NCBI GenBank assembly: GCA_019914945.1
Contig: CM034104.1
Coordinates: forward strand, 4,714,501-4,778,500
DNA: 64,000 nucleotides
Source of the DNA: Typha latifolia
Lineage: Eukaryota > Streptophyta > Magnoliopsida > Poales > Typhaceae
Direction: 5' to 3'
The position numbers and the translations under genes are program-made. Below, one piece after another: positions 49,301-58,199 of this stretch; position 1 is the first letter of the stretch, and each line of letters starts with the position of its first letter. Below the pieces are notes generated by a model. The model did not search any database. It saw nothing but the letters and a program-made list of their open reading frames with translations, and was not told the origin of the DNA.

Positions 49301-49437
49301 TGCTGCGACGAGAGGAGAGGAGGGACACGTGGAGAGTCGAGAGAGACGGTCACCTTTGTGGTCATCTGAGATCGCGGGGGGAACCAGCGAGGCCTCGGCG
49401 CCGGCGGTTTCTGAGCTGGACCGGAGGAGAGGAGCAT
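40395..49437 (-). CDS. Small membrane protein with plastid-type leader (DUF948-like layout), 4 exons with an 8.3-kb first intron
   Basis: Exons 49186-49437, 40802-40852, 40577-40710 and 40395-40485 join in phase to 175 residues. Exon 1 supplies a Ser/Pro/Arg-rich leader (1-65) fitting a plastid transit peptide, then RRDPELGLLALLFVLSA. Exon 2 (VVGSFFSLAIVSLPVMS) completes one hydrophobic helix across the junction. Exon 3 encodes a helical segment with KLSKVVSEEVPGTLSSLKLS and LEINDLTSQL. Exon 4 gives QKISG followed by a basic tail. The plan of one helix followed by a coiled region resembles DUF948-type proteins; this is recall, not a search, and no function is assigned. All introns are GT-AG, and the two sides of the giant intron match in phase 0. 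Start context is CCGCCATGC. The intron (40853-49185) holds hAT-like fragments and a Ty3/gypsy element. Confidence 0.78.
40932..40985 (-). other. Possible in-frame cassette exon in the giant intron
   Basis: Flanked by an acceptor (GATGTACAG) and a donor (GAA|GTTAGT), 54 nt long, open, and phase 0 at both sides, 79 bp upstream of exon 2. Inclusion would insert 18 residues (KYLINPAG...VME) into the middle of the membrane helix. The uninterrupted helix without it looks more natural, so it may be chance. Confidence 0.25.
41385..41590. mobile_element. GC-rich hAT-type miniature element remnant
   Basis: A 200-bp island rich in GGGCCC, GGCCCG, GAGCCCG and CAGCCC inside AT-rich intron DNA. The ends read ATTGGGCTC and, on the other strand, ATGCATAATGGGCTGAAC, which look like degenerate inverted ends. 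It is similar in make-up to 4790-4930 and 56025-56116. A (TA)n tract precedes it at 41336-41375. Confidence 0.45.
41890..42230 (-). repeat. Interspersed repeat, inverted copy of the segment nested in the gypsy LTR
   Basis: Read on the minus strand, it matches the left part of 47505-48478: ATCATCTTCAATTTGA, CAATTGAATTAGTCAATTGA-like, a GGGGGAT box, ACCTAAATTGGGTTAGTCAA and AGGTAAGGC in the same order. It lacks the CT-rich right part, so it is truncated or partly lost. Confidence 0.6.
42434..43239 (+). mobile_element. hAT-like element 3' part with decayed transposase C-terminus
   Basis: An open stretch from 42434 reads WIREIEDRLLDDRDNSWLNE, then a Ser/Thr-rich linker. A frame change near 42650-42700 leads into 42706-43008, a Tyr/Gln/Ser-rich tail with YYPQYSQYSQ and DPYNMTSMMESLFG. 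Tyr-rich tails of this type follow the dimerisation domain in some plant hAT transposases; no dimerisation domain is seen, so the family call is tentative. The element ends at 43239 with CGATCCCGATCCC and a GGGAACCTTG terminus shared with two other copies. Confidence 0.45.
43455..43682 (+). mobile_element. Second copy of the same hAT-like 3' end
   Basis: Repeats 43006-43239 in order, from TTTTGAGCAAATTAGTAC and ACTTCATATGTGAGTAATT through GTCTGATCCGA and TACATATCATTCTTTTGG to ATCCCAATCCCAATTTTTTGAATCTTG. Divergence is clearly higher than at the first copy, so it is an older or separate insertion. Confidence 0.55.
43818..44459 (-). repeat. Gypsy 3' LTR (left copy), 642 bp
   Basis: TG...CA ended and uninterrupted. 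It aligns throughout with 47036-47504 plus 48479-48672. A purine tract (GACAAAAG, minus strand) lies just inside the element at 44462-44469 and may be the polypurine tract. Confidence 0.82.
44468..47000 (-). pseudogene. Decayed gypsy gag-protease reading frame
   Basis: The minus-strand frame starts with MTTTRA at 47000, just inside the primer-binding site, and is broken by many stops and frame changes. 45386-45691 keeps the Retrotrans_gag capsid core (WMTFIEGLFRRF, LVQQTTVVAYQEEFEW, TFILGLREEI, PRTLSEAFEDA). Near 45090-45150 a broken CCHC knuckle reads CDEWFTLGHRC. Near 44640-44734 the segment LGLIIFDFGSMWMAF matches the end of the gypsy aspartyl protease. Then the element ends at the purine tract. 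Pol is missing rather than merely mutated. Confidence 0.75.
47018..47029 (-). promoter_or_regulatory. Gypsy primer-binding site (tRNA-iMet type)
   Basis: The minus strand reads TGGTATCAGAGC, the standard initiator-Met tRNA complement, six bases inside the LTR boundary at 47036. It fixes the element's orientation. Confidence 0.9.
47036..48672 (-). repeat. Gypsy 5' LTR (right copy), split by a nested insertion
   Basis: LTR sequence occupies 47036-47504 and 48479-48672. The interruption lies at the position where the intact copy reads CACCTCTTTAGTGG. The two pieces together match the left LTR in length and order. Confidence 0.83.
47505..48478 (+). mobile_element. 974-bp insertion nested in the gypsy LTR
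   Basis: Begins GATGTGGGCATCATC and ends GCATAAAT, flanked by CTCT on both sides (47501-47504, 48479-48482). The left half repeats in inverted orientation at 41890-42230. Internally it has two CAATTTAGGTAAG-type blocks about 140 bp apart, each after a GGGGAT or GGGAGAT box, and a CT-rich tract near 47985-48120. It contains no ORF and may be a solo LTR or non-autonomous DNA element; the short flanking repeat does not decide. Confidence 0.6.
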
Positions 49438-49499
49438 GGCGGGTGATAGGCGAGTGAGGCAGGACGCAGGTCACAACCCTGGGTGAGCGACTCGACCCT

Positions 49500-52470
49500 A
49501 TTCATAAAAATTCGTAGAAATATCACATTCACAACTACTTCTTTAAGAAAAATATAAATAATTTAATAACATCATTTACTTAGAAATTATATTATATGAC
49601 ATTAAGTCCTTAACTCTATGAATTAATTATTAGAATAATTCTACTAAAACCTCCTAATTATTAGTCATTTCTACGTGCACCCCTTTTTGTCCTTTTTTTC
49701 TCACATTGTCCTCCTATATTATAAAAATTATCTCACCCTCCTCAAATTTTGCTCTCAACTTTTTTTTTTCTCTCTAAAAAAAGATAAAAATAGTTCTTAA
49801 AGGACTTAAAATTAATTATGTGGCACTCATATATTACTTTTTTAATAGAATAATTTAATGAATAACTAATGGAAATAAAATTTGAGAGGTTTTCTATAAT
49901 TAAAAGTGTCAATGTGTACCAAAGAAAATATATTGTATGGCACATTAGTGAGATTATCCCTTACTTATTAAATTACTTTTAGGATATTTTCTAATCAAAC
50001 TGTACGCATACTAACTTACTAAAATACCTTTAAAATAATATTGTTGAATGGGTAGCTTCTATAATGATATTTTAGATAGAAATTTATTAGAAGTTAAAAA
50101 GAAAAAGGAGAAATGTACACTGGGATATGTTAGATATAACTTATCTTAGAATTACTAACATAATTATATTTTAATATCATCTTATTTGTAATTAATTGAT
50201 TTAAATAATGGCAAATTATCATATAAAGTTAGAATAGCATAGCCAAAATAATTATAATAATAATTTTTAATAAGAAAATCTAACTAAATATATAATATAT
50301 ATTGGAGGTGTCGAAATCGTTGATCCGTCCATGAGCCGTTCAAGCTGGGCACAAATTAGTTCGTGTGTGTGTATATATATATATATATAGTTTTTAGATT
50401 TGTAGTATTTTTTTTTCCTAATGGTAAGCTATATTTGTAGCTTTTCCTCAACCCCCTAGTGAACTTATAAATTTATAAGTTATCTTCAGCATAAATAAAA
50501 TAAATTAATCAAAAAAATTAGAAGATACCATACTTGCTAAGACATTCTAGTTTCACTAGGGTTGCTCACTTTGATGTAATAATTAATTTCACTAGCTTCA
50601 TTTAATGTAACAGAAAATTTTATCATTATAATTAATTTGATATTATTATTATGAATACGAAGAAACACTATATTGTGAACTTGATCAACTTAAAATACTT
50701 AAAATGAGTAGTGAAAGAAAATTGAAAAATGGGTTAATACAGACACCAAAAAGCACTGAATAGGCATTTTGATTAGTTTTTTAAATAGTCAAATATTAAT
50801 ATGATAATTGAAAGGCATGAACTAATAAGGTTTTTATTTATGAATGCAGAAAATTTACAATCAAAGATTTATTCTGCTACTCAAGCTAGTAATGTTGGAG
50901 AATCTACTCCCACAAGTGGAGATTTTCATTGAAGCCATTAGTCCGAATATGCCTAATCATATTTGGTGTGCCTCTTGCAATAAGATTATCAAGTCATATT
51001 ATAATAAAATATTTCTATAATAGCAATGTTATCTTAGAGTTGTCAATAAGTTGTTTCGGAAACTATAGAATAGAACAAAATATGTGCAATATTGTAAGAA
51101 TAACTTACCAAGAAATAAAATCAAATGGATGAAATGAGCTCAATATAAACATGGATAAATTAGATGCAATTTACTTTTTCAGAAATTTCATCTAATTTGG
51201 GATGACATTTAGTACTAAATTCTTATGTAATTTTACTCTCTAAATTATCACTATTAGTAGAGAATAAGTCATATAAGTTTACATAATATTTTACATAATA
51301 ATTTAATTTATTATATAAAAATAAATTAAATATTATTAGTTATTTTTATTAGATTGTCAATAAAAATGTATAATTATTACTTAATGATCTTATTCAATGA
51401 CATGGAATACCAAGATAGTTCTTTTTTAAATATTTATTGTACAGCGTGATATATTTTTATGTGTTATTTAAATAATTATTATTTTTTATCTCAAATTATA
51501 TTTAACTAGTAAGCATGTTTATGAAATTAGTTTTGTTTTGTTAATACAATTATTGGTTAATATTTTATTAAATTTACACAAGGAGTTTATTTATTATTGT
51601 GATGATAAGTTGTGATTTATTTGAGATAATCTCCAAAATAGCACTAAATGTACATTTGTATTAGAGAAAATAATTGTACAAATAGTTATTTTTATATAAA
51701 TTACTTTTTTTGACAACATATAAATATTGATAATAGTATAACTTGATTTAAAAAAAACTATTTTTTATGACAATCTAATAGTGCGACAAAATATTGTACT
51801 ATTATGATACCTAGAGGGATGCAAAATGATAAAAATAAATAAAAATAAATTATATTTTATATATTAAATTATATTTTGTAATAGGTATAAGTTGTTGGTA
51901 AAAATATATTATTTATAATATATATCATACCTAATGTATATTCATATATTAGTTGTTATAACTATCACAAAAGCATTATAAATGAAAGAATTAATTTCAA
52001 TGGTGAACATTTTCTTTGTGCCGAAAATAACGGACATATGTGATAGTAGTTATTATCTTAAATAATTATTTAATTGTTTCAGCTTAGTGTTATACTATTA
52101 TAAATATTTTGTGACAACTTGCGACGATTTGTTATATCATTGCATATAGTTTTTATGATTTTTTTTTTAATTTTTTGTCACACTTATGAAACACTGCAAA
52201 AATTTTATTATATATATAAAATACCACACTTCTGTAGCATGCCATGCTTATGTCCGACAAGAAAAAAGAAATAAAACTAAAATTTGATTTAAGCCATTTT
52301 TTACCTAACTTAGCATGTATTGAAAGCTTATTGGATTAGCTAAAATCAAGTTTGCCTAGATCCTATCACAGGTCAACCTAAGCTTGTATATTTTAACTCG
52401 TCTAATAGAATTTGGCTGGAATTTGCTTAGCTTGACTTATTTTTATTCTTCAACTACCTACTTCACACCT
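49500..52470. other. Intergenic AT-rich spacer upstream of the membrane-protein gene
   Basis: Extremely AT-rich, with a (TG)n-(TA)n tract near 50362-50389. No coding, RNA or element structure that I can support. Confidence 0.5.
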
Positions 52471-52473
52471 CTT

Positions 52474-53295
52474 TGATGCGATCTAGGTCAGATCGAATCA
52501 CATCATGGAGACATTGGGCACAATAAATTAATTCTAGTTATCTTATTTACTTATTTGGTTTAGTTAGAGTCTTAGTAGGTTAGGATTTCATTTAATTAGC
52601 TAAATCCAAATATGTGCGGTTTCGGAAAAATATTTGTAAAATATTCTAGAGATGTCAGAATAATATCAAACTAGCTGGATAAGGTTGTCAGCCTATAGAG
52701 CTACAACTTTGGTATCTATGACTTCTCCAGATTTGGCGAAACGAAGGATTAATCTGAGAAAGATAAGGAATGTTGATTTAGCTAAATCATGATTATCTCT
52801 AAGTCGTGTTTACCTTTAATATAAGCTAATAAAACAAATCCTAATGAAAGTCGGTCTAGGGTTAGCCTCTATAAATATGTGGAGTGCAGCTCTAATTGAT
52901 TATCATAGAATAAATATGAGTTTAGCCAAATATTTCTTATCGTCTTTATCTTTTATCGTAGTCGTTAGATTGCCTTATCTTTCTAGGAGTAGAATATAGC
53001 CGTAGAATTATCTCAACCTTCTAAACCCTAGCCACATTTCTTCACCAACAACCACCTTACTTTACCGCATCCACCATGCCCTTGCAGTCCACCACCTTTC
53101 GATGACCGCTATAATGTCGGTTAATTATTGTTCTGCCCTATTTGACCCTACTCTACTATTTTAACTATAACTTTCAATCTGGATCTCTAATTGACTTTAT
53201 TCTAAAGCCATTAGATTTAAGACTTCTGAGATTACTAGTCCTCAAAATCTCAGGATTATCTTACGAATGGATAGTTCAAGATCTGATTCGTAACA
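52474..53295 (+). mobile_element. Probable solo LTR, 822 bp
   Basis: Starts TGATGCGATC and ends ATTCGTAACA (TG...CA). It is flanked by CTCTT and CTCTC, a near-perfect 5-bp duplication. Internally it has a CTCTATAAATA promoter-like box near 52868-52878, followed by a leader-like stretch with an AATAAATATGAG signal, the usual LTR layout. No second LTR or internal domain lies nearby. Confidence 0.45.
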
Positions 53296-54544
53296 CTCTC
53301 ATTCAATAACTGACACAAACCGTGAAAACTTATTATGAAAAATTAATAGTAATATATATATATGATCATACATAGATTAATAATCGCAAACTTCAAATAA
53401 AATGATAAAAATATGAGTGCAAAAAATAATTTGATTTGAATTCTAATTATCATTCCCCAATACCCCACCCTCGCTCACCCACCCCAAAGAGGGTCTCTAT
53501 ATTTTTATGAATATATCCACTTAACTTCTTCGATTAATTTTTAACTTACTCACCAAGAATCATCTAGAAAGAACAATATTGGTGCTTAGAGTTGGCATTG
53601 CACAAAAATTTTAAATTTTTTTATAGCTTTAAATCATCATCAAAGAAGTGCGTAGTAAGACATAATTATTTATAAGTAGTTATGGAAGCCCACAAGTTGG
53701 ATTTCAAATTTATCCTCCCAAGAACTACGTCTATTAAATTTTTAACATTTTCTTTCTACCCTTTTATATATTTTTTAAAGCATCTAACTTCATTGTATTT
53801 CTATTTGTATGTTCACTATAAAAAGAGTGTGACCAATACTTTCATAATCAACAAACTAAAAAGATGATTCATGCTTAATAATTGTTATTATTAAAATCTC
53901 ATAATACTAGTCCAAACTTGGATAATTCCATAGACATAAATATTTTGTTTAAAAAGAAATAATTGTCCCATATCTTGGTTTTTTAATCTTGGTCATGTAT
54001 TCATATGACGCCTTATATTTCTAATGCCATATTTGTTGTCTGTTATTCATTGTACCACATAATTTGCATATAACTTTTTTTTATCTCATCTTTTTTAATA
54101 GGTAAAATATTATATATTTTCAAGCACATGAAGTTAATTTTCTTTTGCGCTTACCTATAGAGTTTTCTACACCTGCTGCAATAAGTGAGAGATAAGTAAA
54201 AATACCCTCTCTCCAACTTTAATATTTATACACTGTTACACTTAATTCATTCTATCTATACCTTTGCATATAGATATATCAAAATCTCATATAAAATATT
54301 TAAAAAAGCAATATAAATAGAATGTAACGAATTTTGTAGGAAGTGATGAATGGATAAAATAATATCCATGAAAGTGGTTAGAAATGAATAGTTGAACACA
54401 TTATCTCGAGAAGAAGCGAGGCAAGAGGGTAACGTTCATTTAAAATAAGTATCGTCAATAGAAGAGAATAATTAATTGCTCTTTTACTAGTCCAATAAAA
54501 CTCGATGATTTGGGCTTTGTAGTCTAGCGGACTAATAACTATAC

Positions 54545-54968
54545 TTTAATTGCAGGTTATAGAAATGTGAAGTATGAATATATATTGATGGCTGAAGCAT
54601 CCATAGTAAATGATGCACTCCAAGTGGTATAACAAATTAACATTGATAAGATATGGATTGAGATAGACTTTTTATTCCTTATAGATATGTTCAATGGAAA
54701 GAACCAACCGACGTGAGTTATTGATGCAATTTTAGATGACATTTTCCTCTTTCTTTAAAAATATTAATCATACAAAATTACTTACATCTACCATGGAGCC
54801 AATAGATTAGTGGATTGACTTACAAATCTTGGTAGAAACCAAAACTATACTTGGGTTAGTGTTTTTCCTAATTCTTTACTTTAGTTTTTGACCTTAGATT
54901 TTATTGTGGCCTTTTGCAATCGGAAGAGTTAACATATATTAATAAAATCTACTTTTAAAAAAAAATTA
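54545..54968 (+). pseudogene. LINE 3' fragment: RNase H (RVT_3) remnant plus tail
   Basis: From 54590 one frame reads MAEAS, DALQVV, INIDKIWIEIDFLFLIDMF, NGKNQP, DAILDDIF and ANRLVD, then LTNLGRNQNYTWV. This is the C-terminal RNase H domain of plant LINE ORF2. It contains at least five in-frame stops. The following 110 bp ends AATAAAATCTACTTTT plus a poly(A) run at about 54957-54966, typical of a LINE 3' end. It is a 5'-truncated, old copy and differs in sequence from the LINE at 30.5 kb. Confidence 0.75.
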
Positions 54969-56024
54969 TTCTTTGACCATTTAGCATTAAATGAGTGGGT
55001 TGAAGTTGCCTTATCATTAAGAGCTTGACAAAATAGATATAATCAAGTTTAAATTCAATAAAAAAGTATTTCATAACAAAAATTCTAAACAAAAATCAAG
55101 AAATTTTTTTATTAAGTATAGATGCAATTTAGATTTTATCTAAACAATGAATATCACGACGCATTGGCACCACCGAATAAGAAAAAAAGTGAGGTAAAGA
55201 GGAATATTTTGTCGTCTTGCTGTAGCGGAAGCTGAATTTGGGATTATAATATGCCAGAATTAAGGATTTAAGATTTAGGATACTGGTATGATAGGTTATA
55301 TATATCATGTAATGGGTAAAACATGTTATAGGTTTACTCGATCGTCTAACCCAATTAATGAACGAGTTATATTGAGTCAAATATGTGATTTAAATCCAAA
55401 CACAATCATTTAGAAGCCGAGTTAGCTTAGTTAACTCATTTATGACTCAAACACAATCACATTAAACCCAAACTCATTAAAAAGTCGAATTACTAGGTCG
55501 ATTTGAAATCTGCCACCCCTATTTATTGACTATTAATTGTACCCTCTTATCTATTTTTAATTAAATTATTAAGTGTATAAGTAAAGAATAAGATAATATA
55601 TTTTTTTCTCTCCATCAATGTACTATTTTTTGTTACACTTTATAATTTGAAAAAAGTGAAAACTTAATGGTACATAAGCTATTTTAACTATTCGAGAACT
55701 ATTCACTTACCTTTATTATTCTAGAGAAATATATCGGCTGCTACTATCACTCAATACATCAGCTACTATACTATATGCGCATAATTAGAAAGAGTTAGTG
55801 TAGTTATCGAAACCTATTTATTAAGAAGGTCTAATCTATGAGTTTATGGTTGATAATAAAAGATTTGATGTTGTGTTATTTATTCATATTAAATATTTCA
55901 CTAATAATTTATGTGGACTCCAACCAGGGGAGAAGTCCACACACATGAAAAAGGAAGGAAGGAAAAAAATGAGAAAAGTCCAAATTTCTTTAGCTTGGGA
56001 ATTGAACTGAACTGGGTCATGTAT

Positions 56025-56116
56025 TGTTCAGGCCCGAGGCCGAGTTTTCTTACTCGGTCTTGGCCCGGCCCAGACTGGCCTAGTCCGGCCGGGCCCAGCG
56101 CATGAGCATCCCTAAC
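56025..56116. repeat. GGCCC-rich hAT-type remnant upstream of CBF5, with site II-like motifs
   Basis: A 90-bp block of GGCCCG, GGCCGG and GGGCCC, ending on the other strand as TTAGGGATGCTCATGCGC, a TIR-like end. It contains GGCCCA (site II, reverse complement TGGGCC) at 56067-56072 and 56092-56097. It lies about 145 bp upstream of the CBF5 start codon. Confidence 0.45.
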
Positions 56117-56208
56117 TCCTAAGCCCTTCCCGTCTTCACCCCCTCGCAGATGATCTAAAACCCTTTAAAAACCCCTCCATTAGCCGCCTCTTCCTCCTCC
56201 TCCAGCTA

Positions 56209-56224
56209 AAACCCTAACCCTAAA
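56209..56224 (+). promoter_or_regulatory. Telo-box in CBF5 leader
   Basis: AAACCCTAACCCTAAA, a tandem telo-box 38 bp before the ATG. Telo-boxes, usually with site II elements, mark plant genes for ribosome biogenesis and translation. A degraded AAAACCCTTT lies at about 56157-56166. Confidence 0.75.
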
Positions 56225-56261
56225 TACTTGCTCCTCTTGTCTCCTCTCCTCTTCCCCAGCC

Positions 56262-58151
56262 ATGGCCGCCGCCGCTCCCGAAGAGGACGACTCCTCCCAA
56301 AAGGACTATCTCATAAAGCCTCAATCTTTCACGCCTTCCCTCGACACCTCGACATGGCCGCTCCTCCTCAAGAACTACGACCGCCTCAACGTCCGCACGG
56401 GCCACTACACCCCTCTGCCCACCGGTTACTCACCCTTGAAGCGCCCTATTGATGTATACCTTCGCTATGGCGTCATCAACCTCGACAAGCCCTCGAACCC
56501 TTCATCTCACGAGGTCGTCGCCTGGATCAAGCGCCTACTCCGGTGTGAGAAGACCGGTCACAGCGGAACCCTCGATCCAAAGGTCACGGGAAACCTCATC
56601 GTCTGCATCGATCGCGCCACGCGTCTCGTCAAATCCCAGCAGGGCGCTGGGAAGGAGTACGTCTGCATCGCCCGCCTTCATTCCGCTGTTCCCGATGTCG
56701 CCCGCGTCGCTCGGGCGCTGGAAACCCTCACCGGCGCCGTCTTTCAACGCCCGCCGCTAATCTCTGCTGTCAAGCGTCAGCTCCGGATTCGCACGATTTA
56801 CGAGAGCAAGCTGCTCGAGTACGACGCGGACAAGCATCTTGTGGTGTTTTGGATCTCTTGCGAGGCCGGTACGTACGTTCGAACACTTTGCGTGCATCTA
56901 GGTTTGATACTCGGTGTCGGGGGGCATATGCAGGAGCTGCGAAGGGTGCGATCAGGGATTTTGGGAGAGAAGGATAACATGGTGACTATGCACGATGTTA
57001 TGGATGCAAGATGGGTTCATGATAATGAGCAAAACGAGAGTTATTTGAGGCGGGTGGTCATGCCGCTCGAGGTGTTGCTTACGAGCTATAAGAGGTTGGT
57101 CATCAAGGATTCAGCTGTAAATGCTATATGTTATGGAGCAAAGCTGATGATTCCGGGGCTGCTGAGGTTTGAGAATGATATCGAGGTAGGGGAGGAGGTT
57201 GTGCTGATGACAACCAAGGGTGAGGCCATTGCTCTTGGAATAGCTGAAATGACAACAGCTGTGATGGCAACCTGTGATCATGGGTCTGTGGCGAGAATTA
57301 AGAGGGTGGTGATGGACAGGGACACTTATCCAAGGAAGTGGGGGCTGGGCCCCAAAGCCTCCATGAAGAAAAAGATGATTGCTTCAGGTCTTCTGGACAA
57401 GCATGGGAAGCCGAATGAGAAGACACCGGCCGAGTGGCTTAGAAATGTGGTGCTTCCAACTGGAGGGGATGCGATGGTTGCGAGCCTTGCGGCAGCAGCA
57501 GAGCCAGCCGGAGTGAAAGAGGAAGGAGTAGCTGAAGAAGGGAAGGAGGAGAAGAAAAAGAAGAAGAAGCATAAGGATGGGGACGAGAATGGTGTTCGTC
57601 AGAAGCGCAAATTAGAGGAAGGTGGCGAAAGCCCTGCTTTGGTGGCACCTAAGAAGGTCAAGGTTGAGGAAGGACAGGGTGCAATGGTTGAAATTGAGAC
57701 TGAATTAAAGAAGGTGAAGAAGGTGAAGGAGGATGTTGAGGAAGTTGTGAAACAGGAGAAGAGTGAAAAGAAGAAAAAGAAGAAGAAGAAGGATAATGAG
57801 AATGTCCAAGAGGGAGAATTGGGACTATCTGATGGGGAGAAGGCATTAGAAAAGGAGAAAAAGAAAAAGGAGAAGAGCAGTAAAGAGAAGATTGATTTAG
57901 GATCCTCCATTGATGAGAAGAACACGGAGGAGAAAAAGAAAAAGAAGAAGGAAAAGAGTAGCAAAGATAAGAGTGATGTAAGATCCTCCGATGAGGAAAA
58001 GGATGTAGAGAAAAAGAAAAAGAAGAAGAAGAGTAAGGATGCATCATCTGGTCTTCCTATTAGCTCTGCAGATGGCAATAAGGAAGCAGAGAGAAGTGAA
58101 AAGAAAAAGGACAAGAAGAAAAAGAATCAAGATGAGGGTGAAGCACAATAA
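56262..58151 (+). CDS. CBF5: CBF5/dyskerin (NAP57), H/ACA snoRNP pseudouridine synthase
   Basis: A single exon encodes 629 residues. The order is: dyskerin-like N-terminal domain (about 45-95); TruB catalytic domain with [12 protein letters not shown], catalytic Asp105; the [11 protein letters not shown] motif near 200-210; PUA domain (about 277-352, [17 protein letters not shown] to ARIKR); a conserved [16 protein letters not shown] block; then a charged tail from about 402. Dyskerin is the catalytic subunit of nucleolar H/ACA particles that convert uridine to pseudouridine in rRNA and snRNA, and it also binds telomerase RNA. The absence of introns matches plant orthologues as I recall them. 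The ~228-residue [10 protein letters not shown] tail, with DGE and SSDEE acidic clusters, is longer than in yeast and contains tandem repeated units. Start chosen from the [10 protein letters not shown] opening with ACGCC-like strong context (CAGCCATGG). Confidence 0.97.
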   Translation: MAAAAPEEDDSSQKDYLIKPQSFTPSLDTSTWPLLLKNYDRLNVRTGHYTPLPTGYSPLKRPIDVYLRYGVINLDKPSNPSSHEVVAWIKRLLRCEKTGHSGTLDPKVTGNLIVCIDRATRLVKSQQGAGKEYVCIARLHSAVPDVARVARALETLTGAVFQRPPLISAVKRQLRIRTIYESKLLEYDADKHLVVFWISCEAGTYVRTLCVHLGLILGVGGHMQELRRVRSGILGEKDNMVTMHDVMDARWVHDNEQNESYLRRVVMPLEVLLTSYKRLVIKDSAVNAICYGAKLMIPGLLRFENDIEVGEEVVLMTTKGEAIALGIAEMTTAVMATCDHGSVARIKRVVMDRDTYPRKWGLGPKASMKKKMIASGLLDKHGKPNEKTPAEWLRNVVLPTGGDAMVASLAAAAEPAGVKEEGVAEEGKEEKKKKKKHKDGDENGVRQKRKLEEGGESPALVAPKKVKVEEGQGAMVEIETELKKVKKVKEDVEEVVKQEKSEKKKKKKKKDNENVQEGELGLSDGEKALEKEKKKKEKSSKEKIDLGSSIDEKNTEEKKKKKKEKSSKDKSDVRSSDEEKDVEKKKKKKKSKDASSGLPISSADGNKEAERSEKKKDKKKKNQDEGEAQ

Positions 58152-58199
58152 AATCCTGAGTAGATCTTTAGATTTTGTCCTGTGGGCTATAATCGACCA

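Noticed and set aside
50845..50930. Ser/Thr-rich open stretch resembling the leader of a BED-type hAT transposase
   Set aside because: It ends at a stop after about 28 codons and no BED zinc finger follows.
57384..58114. Ser/Phe-rich open frames antisense to the CBF5 tail
   Set aside because: They are the complement of the AAG/GAG-rich lysine tail and carry no domains.
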